This document shows, piece by piece, positions 58,210 through 64,000 of a DNA stretch of 64,000 nt. The stretch is from NCBI GenBank assembly GCA_031262495.1, contig JAISHV010000084.1, positions 1-64,000 of the forward strand, in the 5' to 3' direction. The notes under the pieces were generated by a model that was given only the letters and a program-made list of their open reading frames with translations, did not search any database and had not been told where the DNA came from. Source of the stretch: Ruminococcus sp. Its GTDB lineage: Bacteria > Bacillota > Clostridia > Oscillospirales > Ruminococcaceae. Positions within the stretch are counted from its first letter, which is position 1, and each line of letters starts with the position of its first letter. The translations under genes were made by a program, and so were the position numbers.

Positions 58210-59444
58210 TCAGAACCTACTTTCTTAATACAAATACACGCATTATGACCGCCGAAGCCCAAACTGTTTGAGAGGGCGGCATTTACTTCTGTTTGAATTG
58301 TACCCTCTGTACAATAATTCAAATCACATTCGGGGTCGGTCACTCTGAATCCCGCTGTTTTGTGTAAAAATCCCTCTTTTATCTCGATAGCTACTGCCGC
58401 CGCTTCTACAGCACCTGCCGCGCCTAAGAGGTGTCCCATCAGGGATTTCGTGGAATTTACTTTGAGTTTTGAGGCGTGTTCACCGAAAGCGATTTTGAGG
58501 GCTGTCGTTTCCGATTTATCATTCAGCCCCGTAGATGTGCCGTGAGCATTGATATAGTCTATATCGGCGGGGCTAAGTCCCGCTTCTTTCACGGCGTTTT
58601 CCATTGCGCGTGCCGCCGCTTCGCCTGTGGGGGATGGGGCTGTTATGTGATATGAATCATCTGTCGCACCGTAACCCGCTATCTCGGCATAGATTTTCGC
58701 ACCGCGTTTGACGGCGTGTTCGTATTCTTCAAGGATTAAAGCCGCCGCACCCTCACCCAAAACAAATCCGTCGCGCTCTTTGTCAAAAGGGATTGAAGCA
58801 CGTTCTAAGTCGGATGAATGGCTCAACGCTTTCATATTATTGAAAGCCGCAAGGGTGAATTCGTTTACAACAGACTCCGCGCCGCCCGCTATAACTACAT
58901 CAAGATAACCGTCTTTGATTTTGCGGAAGGCTTCGCCCAATGCGTGAGTTGATGAAGCACAGGCACTTGAAATAATATAGTTGTCGCCGCAAAACCCCGT
59001 CTGCATAGCTACAGCACCGCTTGCCATATTGCCGATCATCATCGGCACATATAAAGCGGATATGCGGTTTGAGCCTTTTTCTGTCATTTTTGTATGTTCA
59101 TCAAGTGTAAGCTGAAGCCCGCCGATACCGACACCGAACATTACCCCGCGCCTGAACTTATCTATATCCGAAAAATCGGTTCCGCAGTCTTTTAAGGCAT
59201 CTTTTGAAGCGGCAACGGCAAATTGTGCAAAACGGTCTGTGCGCCGCGCTTCCTTTTTATCCATATAATTTTCGGGCACAAAATCTTTCACAATCCCGGC
59301 GACTTTAACGTCAAAATTTTCGCCCACAACATCCCCGAGATAAGAAAACCCGATTGTCCCGTCTTTGAGGCTCTGTGAAAATTCAGAAACACTGTTCCCG
59401 ATAGGGGAAATAACACCAATCCCCGTGATTACTACTCGTGACAT
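58206..59444 (-). CDS. fabF: Beta-ketoacyl-ACP synthase II
   Basis: A 412-residue condensing enzyme counted from MSRVVITG. Catalytic Cys162 in SSACASSTHA, His in NAHGTSTGLND and His in KSLMGHLLGAAGAVE. The frame extends six codons to a TTG at 59462, but the GGAG and family alignment favour ATG 59444. Preceded by heptamer repeats (59465-59520) that separate it from fabG. Confidence 0.94.
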   Translation of the reverse strand: MSRVVITGIGVISPIGNSVSEFSQSLKDGTIGFSYLGDVVGENFDVKVAGIVKDFVPENYMDKKEARRTDRFAQFAVAASKDALKDCGTDFSDIDKFRRGVMFGVGIGGLQLTLDEHTKMTEKGSNRISALYVPMMIGNMASGAVAMQTGFCGDNYIISSACASSTHALGEAFRKIKDGYLDVVIAGGAESVVNEFTLAAFNNMKALSHSSDLERASIPFDKERDGFVLGEGAAALILEEYEHAVKRGAKIYAEIAGYGATDDSYHITAPSPTGEAAARAMENAVKEAGLSPADIDYINAHGTSTGLNDKSETTALKIAFGEHASKLKVNSTKSLMGHLLGAAGAVEAAAVAIEIKEGFLHKTAGFRVTDPECDLNYCTEGTIQTEVNAALSNSLGFGGHNACICIKKVGSE

Positions 59445-59464
59445 AAATAATTTTAACTCCAAAA

Positions 59465-59519
59465 CAGACGTATCTGTACTCTATTCTGTATTCTGTATTC
59501 TGTACTCTGTATTCTGTAT
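59465..59519. repeat. Heptamer array between fabG and fabF
   Basis: Five to six attctgt/actctgt units, the reverse complement of the acagaat family, filling the entire spacer. Confidence 0.85.
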
Positions 59520-60257
59520 TCACATACTTAAGCCGCCGCTTATTTCTATAACTTGCCCTGTGACGTATGAGGCTTTGTCTGAACAGAGGAAATCCACCAC
59601 TTCGGCTACTTCTTCGGGTGTGCCGTAACGCCGCATAGCTATCGCTTCAAGCATTTTTGCCTTTTGTTCTTCGGTGAGCTTGTCCGTCATAGGCGTACTT
59701 ATAAAACCCGGGGCAACCGCATTGACGGTGATATTTTTGCGCCCCAGTTCTTTTGCGGCGGTTTTTGTCATACCGATTACGGCGGCTTTTGAAGCGGAAT
59801 AATTCATCTGCCCGGGGTTGCCGTAAAGCCCTGCTACAGACGCTATATTAACGATTCTGCCGTATTTTTGACGAAGCATAATATTTGACACGAATTTCGT
59901 CATATTAAATACACTTTTTTGATTTACGGCAATAACCATATCGTATTGTTCATCGCTCATCCGTGCGATAAGTCCGTCACGGGTAATTCCTGCGTTATTG
60001 ACGAGCGCGCTTATTTCGCCGAAATCCTCTTTGACAGCTTTCGCAAGTTTTTCACATTCGTCTGATTTTGAAACATCAGCATAATAAGCTTTCGCCGTTA
60101 TACCGAATTTTTCGCACTCTGCTATAATATCAGTCCCCTCAAAGGACTTTTCATTAAGGTCATTGAGCGCGACATTAAACCCCGACTGAGCAAGCTTTAA
60201 AGCGATTGCCGCACCTATACCTCGGGCTGAACCTGTGATAATTGCTGTTTTTGCCAT
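59520..60257 (-). CDS. fabG: 3-oxoacyl-ACP reductase
   Basis: A 245-residue short-chain dehydrogenase reducing 3-ketoacyl-ACP. Cofactor motif TGSARGIG at 8-15, NNAG at 87-90, catalytic Ser140, Tyr153 and Lys157 (YSASK). Ends GQVIEISGGLSM as typical FabG. SD aaagg. Confidence 0.94.
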   Translation of the reverse strand: MAKTAIITGSARGIGAAIALKLAQSGFNVALNDLNEKSFEGTDIIAECEKFGITAKAYYADVSKSDECEKLAKAVKEDFGEISALVNNAGITRDGLIARMSDEQYDMVIAVNQKSVFNMTKFVSNIMLRQKYGRIVNIASVAGLYGNPGQMNYSASKAAVIGMTKTAAKELGRKNITVNAVAPGFISTPMTDKLTEEQKAKMLEAIAMRRYGTPEEVAEVVDFLCSDKASYVTGQVIEISGGLSM

Positions 60258-60310
60258 TGTTTAACCTTTTTCTAATATTAATTTATAAATTGTCTTTGAA
60301 TGTTTAAATT

Positions 60311-61306
60311 TTAAAATTCAAAAACAATACTGCCGTAAGTAAGACCCGCGCCGAAACCGACAAGGCAAATTTTATCCCCGCGTTTTATTGCGCCCGATTT
60401 AACGCCCTCATAAAGGGCTAAGGGGATTGTCACGCCGGAGGTATTTCCGTGGTTTTCTATATTTACGTAAAAGCGTTCTAAGGGTATATCCATTGACTTC
60501 GCCGCCGCCTGAATAATCCGCAGATTCGCCTGATGAGGGATAAAAAAGTCGATATCACTTAGTGTCAGCCCCGCAGCGGTTACCGCTTTTTCGGTGGCAA
60601 TGGGGAGCACTCTGACCGCGAATTTATAGACTTCTTTGCCGTCTTGAATAATTTTTTCGTATTTGCCCGGAAATTCGCTTTCCCACGTGTGATTTTGTTC
60701 ACCGAAAGGATGATCTTCATAGCAGTGTTTGCCGTAAAGCGAAGAAGCCCCCGTGCCGTCAGCCCCCAAAAATGAGCCGTAAATGTCCGAAGCACTCTCG
60801 CCGCGTGTAACAACCACGGAAGCAGAACCGTCCCCGAAGAGTATTGCCGTAGCGCGGTCATTAAAATCCACAATTGCCGACAACCTATCAGAAGCCGTAA
60901 CTAAAACATACTCAAGGTTTTTATCTGTCTCCAAAAACCGCCGCGCCGTGTCTAATGCATAAATAAACCCTGAACAAGCGGCGTTTACGTCAAAAGCGGC
61001 GGCATTTTGCGCACCGATTTCACGCTGAACCATACAGGCAAGCGACGGGCAGAAAAAGTCCCCGGTGATGGTTGTAGCGATGATAAGCCCTACCTGTGAA
61101 GCTTCAATCCCGGCATCTCGGAGTGCCTCGGTTGCACTTTTTGCACCTAATTCAAAGGTAGATTCACCCTGTGAATACCGGCGCGTGTGAATTCCCGTCC
61201 GCGTGGATATCCATTCATCGGATGTATCCATTATGCTTTCAAAATCTGCATTTCTGACCGCTCTTTCGGGTGAGAAAGCACCGACTCCGCAAATTTTTAT
61301 GCCCAT
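60311..61306 (-). CDS. fabH: Beta-ketoacyl-ACP synthase III
   Basis: A 331-residue initiating condensing enzyme. Catalytic Cys111 in NAACSGFIYALD, His in FFIPHQANLRII and Asn in NHGNTSGVTIP. First gene of the minus-strand run fabH-fabG-fabF-accB-fabZ-pheS-pheT, with a consensus promoter about 105 bp upstream. Confidence 0.95.
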   Translation of the reverse strand: MGIKICGVGAFSPERAVRNADFESIMDTSDEWISTRTGIHTRRYSQGESTFELGAKSATEALRDAGIEASQVGLIIATTITGDFFCPSLACMVQREIGAQNAAAFDVNAACSGFIYALDTARRFLETDKNLEYVLVTASDRLSAIVDFNDRATAILFGDGSASVVVTRGESASDIYGSFLGADGTGASSLYGKHCYEDHPFGEQNHTWESEFPGKYEKIIQDGKEVYKFAVRVLPIATEKAVTAAGLTLSDIDFFIPHQANLRIIQAAAKSMDIPLERFYVNIENHGNTSGVTIPLALYEGVKSGAIKRGDKICLVGFGAGLTYGSIVFEF

Positions 61307-61412
61307 TTAAATAAAATCCTTTTGAAAATACGAAAAAAAGCTTGTATTTTTATGAAAAATAATGTATACTATTTTTTGAAGATTTTTATTGTTATATATA
61401 AATACACTTTCT

Positions 61413-61441
61413 ATTTTATCATTATATTTTGAGTTTGTCAA
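61413..61441 (-). promoter_or_regulatory. SigA-type promoter for the fab run
   Basis: Minus strand TTGACA (61436-61441), a 17-bp spacer and TAAAAT (61413-61418). The leader is about 100 nt. No FapR- or FabT-like palindrome and no T-box signature is apparent in it. Confidence 0.78.
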
Positions 61442-61500
61442 TATTTTTTTTAAAGTTTACCTATTTTACCCCTTAATATTTCCGAAAAGAGAGATAATAT

Positions 61501-62388
61501 ATGTCAGACAATCAAAAAACTGTATTTTTATTCCCGGGTCAAGGTTCGGCGTACGCGGGAATGGGACAAGATATACTTCAAAAAGCCCACGATATCGCGA
61601 AAAGCGTGTTTGAAACTGCATCGGAGATACTCGGCTACAACCTGTTTCACGTAACTGAAAACGCCGAAAAACTTGCTCATACCCGCTACGCGCAACCCGC
61701 TATCGCCGCCGTATCCGTTATTTCGGCGAAAATAAGACAGCAAAGAGGCGAAACCTGTGAAGCAGTCGCGGGTCATTCCCTCGGCGAATACCCGGCGATG
61801 CAATTTTCAGGCATTATAACCCTTGAAGGGATGTTTGAGCTTCTGAAAATACGCGGCGAAGCTATGGAATCAGCCGCTGAGGCTCAAAAGGGCGTGATGT
61901 ACGCCGTTATGGGCGCGGATATTTTTACAATCGAAAAAATTTGTGCTGATACACCCGGATTGGTTGTACCCGCGAATTTTAATTCTGCGGCTCAAACGGT
62001 TATAGCAGGGCTGTCTGAACCTTGTGAAACGGCGGCGCAAAAACTCTCCGCCGAGGGCGCTAAAACCATAAAGCTCGCTGTAGCAGGTGCTTTTCACACA
62101 GAACTGATGAAATCCGCCGCCGACACTATGCTTGAAGCCGCGAAACGGTTTACGTTTAAAACCCCCGAAATTCCGTTTTATTCTAACCTCACAGGCGCAC
62201 GTCTTTATGATTTTTCGGATTTCGCACAAAAAATCGCCGATCATATCACAAGCCCTGTCCGTTTTAAACAAGAACTTGAAAGTCTTTATTCAGACGGATT
62301 TACGAATTACCTCGAAGCCGCTCCGGGTAAGGTTTTGACCGGCTGTGTGAAAAAAACGCTCAAAGGCGTTGAAGCCAAAAGTTTTTGA
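61501..62388 (+). CDS. fabD: Malonyl-CoA:ACP transacylase
   Basis: A 295-residue acyltransferase loading malonyl onto ACP. FPGQGSAYAGMG at 11-22, nucleophile Ser93 in GHSLGEYPA and His199 in AGAFHTELM. Divergent from fabH, whereas many Firmicutes keep fabD inside the fab operon. acpP and an enoyl reductase gene are not in the window. Confidence 0.94.
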   Translation: MSDNQKTVFLFPGQGSAYAGMGQDILQKAHDIAKSVFETASEILGYNLFHVTENAEKLAHTRYAQPAIAAVSVISAKIRQQRGETCEAVAGHSLGEYPAMQFSGIITLEGMFELLKIRGEAMESAAEAQKGVMYAVMGADIFTIEKICADTPGLVVPANFNSAAQTVIAGLSEPCETAAQKLSAEGAKTIKLAVAGAFHTELMKSAADTMLEAAKRFTFKTPEIPFYSNLTGARLYDFSDFAQKIADHITSPVRFKQELESLYSDGFTNYLEAAPGKVLTGCVKKTLKGVEAKSF

Positions 62389-62411
62389 TTATTAAGAGTA
62401 CTAAAAAAATA

Positions 62412-63218
62412 ATGAAATACGGATTATTAGGTTACCCCTTAGGACATTCAATGTCGCCTGTAATACACAAAGCGTTGCTGCGGTCTCTTGAAATAAACGC
62501 CGAGTACGATTTATACCCGACGCCGCCCGAAAAACTCACGGAGCGCGTTCCCGCTCTGCTTTCTATGGACGGCTTTAACGTGACTATCCCCTATAAAACC
62601 GAGATAATAAAATTTTTAGACGGCGTAGAAGGTTACGCCGAACGTTACGGCAGTGTCAATACCGTTGCTATGAAAGCCGGGCGAAATATCGGCTATAACA
62701 CCGACTGTATCGGCTTTTTACGTGCTCTGACCGCCGAGGGTATTCCTTTTGAGGGAAATATTCTGCTCCTTGGTGCAGGCGGCGCGGGGCGCGTCATAGC
62801 GTATCTTGCGGCAGAACAGGGACTGCCCTTGACAATCGCCGCCCGCGACACCGCGAAAGCCAAACTTTTAGCCGACGAAATAGAGAGCAAAATCGGGAAA
62901 TCTCCCATAGAAATTACAGGTTTTGACACAACGGGCGAATTTGACCTGATTATCAATTCAACCCCCGTAGGAGTGTTCCCGAAAATTAATGAATGTCCTG
63001 TTTTTGATGAACAAATAAAACGCTGTAAATACGCCTATGATTTGGTTTATAATCCCAAAGAAACGCTGTTTATGAAAAAAGCGAAAGATTTCGGCTTAAA
63101 AACCGCGGGCGGATTGTCAATGCTGGTATTCCAAGCTGTTGCATCAGAAGAAATTTGGCATAACTGTAAAATATCAGACGAAACGGCGAATAATATTATA
63201 GAAAATTTAGTCATTTGA
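62412..63218 (+). CDS. aroE: Shikimate dehydrogenase
   Basis: A 268-residue NADP-dependent enzyme of the shikimate pathway. Shikimate-binding GYPLGHSMSPVIH near the N-terminus, NVTIPYKTEI (catalytic Lys), NTDCIGF (catalytic Asp), NADP loop LLGAGGAGRVI, and GLSMLVFQAV at the end. The frame is open to a TTG at 62385 overlapping the fabD stop, but ATG 62412 begins the conserved core. Confidence 0.92.
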   Translation: MKYGLLGYPLGHSMSPVIHKALLRSLEINAEYDLYPTPPEKLTERVPALLSMDGFNVTIPYKTEIIKFLDGVEGYAERYGSVNTVAMKAGRNIGYNTDCIGFLRALTAEGIPFEGNILLLGAGGAGRVIAYLAAEQGLPLTIAARDTAKAKLLADEIESKIGKSPIEITGFDTTGEFDLIINSTPVGVFPKINECPVFDEQIKRCKYAYDLVYNPKETLFMKKAKDFGLKTAGGLSMLVFQAVASEEIWHNCKISDETANNIIENLVI

Positions 63219-63257
63219 CATATTTTTCAGTCGAAATAAAGAAAAATAAAATTTTTC

Positions 63258-63286
63258 TTGACATTTGATTTAATTTAAGATATAAT
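63258..63286 (+). promoter_or_regulatory. Perfect consensus SigA promoter for the deacetylase gene
   Basis: TTGACA (63258-63263), a 17-bp spacer and TATAAT (63281-63286). Confidence 0.88.
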
Positions 63287-63388
63287 AAATAGGGTGTTCA
63301 GTGTTCACCACTAATTTAAGTTAGTTTTTTCAAATTTAGTATAATATATTGACGTTAAGAAAATTTTAACAGGAGCAAGTCGAGTAAA

Positions 63389-64000
63389 TTGCAAAAAAAT
63401 ATGTATTTCGGGAGCGTTCGTTTTTTTAAACACTTGATATACACAACGTTCTTTGTGTTACTCGGAACGATTGTTTTTCTTGCAGTTTTTTTCGGAATTA
63501 AATATTTTCAGAAAAAGGAAATAACTGAAAAACTTGAGAATGAATTAACAGAGTTTCAAGCGGACTCAAAACTCAAGATAAATATACCCGATTCGGCGAC
63601 ATTATACGATGTATATCTTCATCTTTTGGCAAAAGGATTCACCCAGCAGAATATAATGAATTTCCTTTCGGCAAACGATACTGTGACGTTTAATAAGTAT
63701 ATTACGGAATATCTGACCGGCAATAAAGCCCTTGCGGACAGTTTTATCGACAGCTATGTCGGTGAGATTGAGATTGATACCGATGAAGAAACTCCGCCCG
63801 CACCCAAACCCGAACCTGTTGATACATCACCGGCGTATACAAAACTTTACCCTGATTTATACGCGGCACCGCCGACGGAATTTTTTTCGGCGAAAGATAC
63901 AGCCTACCTCACGTTCGACGACGGTCCGTCTTCTCATACGCCCGATATTTTATCAACACTTGATGAATACGGCATAAAAGCCACATTCTTCTTTTCAGGC
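63389..64000 (+). CDS. Polysaccharide deacetylase (NodB domain), 3' truncated by window
   Basis: A partial gene of 204 codons running off the right edge. TTG 63389 is preferred because AGGAG lies 13 bases upstream. ATG 63401 is the alternative. A short cytoplasmic tail and one TM helix (about 13-35) lead into a linker/stalk domain (about 45-160, SATLYDVYLHLLAKGFTQQN and a Pro-rich stretch). The NodB homology domain then starts: TAYLTFDDGPSSHTPDIL with the metal/catalytic Asp pair, and GIKATFFFSG. Expected to be a membrane-anchored peptidoglycan or glycan N-deacetylase. Confidence 0.9.
   Translation, partial: MQKNMYFGSVRFFKHLIYTTFFVLLGTIVFLAVFFGIKYFQKKEITEKLENELTEFQADSKLKINIPDSATLYDVYLHLLAKGFTQQNIMNFLSANDTVTFNKYITEYLTGNKALADSFIDSYVGEIEIDTDEETPPAPKPEPVDTSPAYTKLYPDLYAAPPTEFFSAKDTAYLTFDDGPSSHTPDILSTLDEYGIKATFFFSG

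Noticed and set aside
61307..61412. T-box or FapR/FabT control in the leader before fabH
   Set aside because: No T-box core sequence and no FapR- or FabT-like palindrome could be found by eye. Only the promoter is supported.

Overview
The window looks like a chromosome segment of a spore-forming, anaerobic Clostridia-type Firmicute of about 40% GC, most likely an uncultured gut or rumen Oscillospirales/Ruminococcaceae-like bacterium. That placement is inferred from content: a spoVAC gene and an alpha/beta-type SASP (spore former), anaerobic NTP-reductase activase (nrdG), GTP-dependent PEPCK, a Firmicutes-style fab cluster, and glycan enzymes typical of plant-fibre degraders (type I pullulanase, GH3 beta-glucosidase, GH94 cellobiose phosphorylase). 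No phage, conjugative or insertion-sequence transposase genes and no CRISPR array were seen.

Layout. 0.2-7.2 kb: tRNA-thiolation-type PP-loop ATPase, CDF metal exporter, pullulanase, GtrA protein, Mrp/Nbp35 ATPase, SHOCT-type protein. 7.5-13.9 kb: GH3 glucosidase behind two identical operator-like palindromes, orphan spoVAC, PEPCK with a 47-aa follower, SASP. 14.1-21.9 kb: an unusual five-gene operon of two sugar-type ABC permeases, an HlyD-like adaptor, a MacB-core-like membrane protein and an 861-aa beta-propeller/solute-binding lipoprotein, with no ATPase. 22-30 kb: a detached Rpn-type tail gene, a secreted protein, an RlmL-like methyltransferase, tmk, a DUF2156 protein, cellobiose phosphorylase under a perfect cre site, and cdd. 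30-40 kb: a 38-aa membrane peptide, a flippase, DUF4317, CmpB-like, a HEAEH zinc protein, an XRE regulator, SPFH, FkbM and a hybrid kinase. 40-52 kb: CapA, leuC, nrdG, tRNA-Pro, secreted proteins, vapBC, a large HIGH-type nucleotidyltransferase fusion, and a RelB-like/YafQ pair. 52-61 kb (minus strand): fabH-fabG-fabF-accB-fabZ-pheS-pheT-SLOG-LCP as one run, with fabD-aroE divergent from it. The right edge cuts a polysaccharide deacetylase.

The strongest structural theme is repeats. At least four dispersed families fill nearly every intergenic gap. (A) Long G-rich hairpins with a G-quadruplex motif followed by gacattc arrays. (B) About 140-bp elements with GC-rich terminal inverted repeats (MITE-like). 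(C) About 70-bp palindromic units around TCGCGATG at gene ends. (D) Heptanucleotide arrays of the cagaagt/cagaata type. Family D, and once family C, run into reading frames, where they form protein C-termini (CmpB-like, NrdG, CapA, LCP, one secreted protein) and an internal insert in the 716-aa fusion protein.

Many promoters match the housekeeping consensus (TTGACA/TATAAT, 17-bp spacer) almost perfectly, and at least one takes its -35 box from repeat DNA. All functional calls rest on motif recognition by eye; no database search was run.
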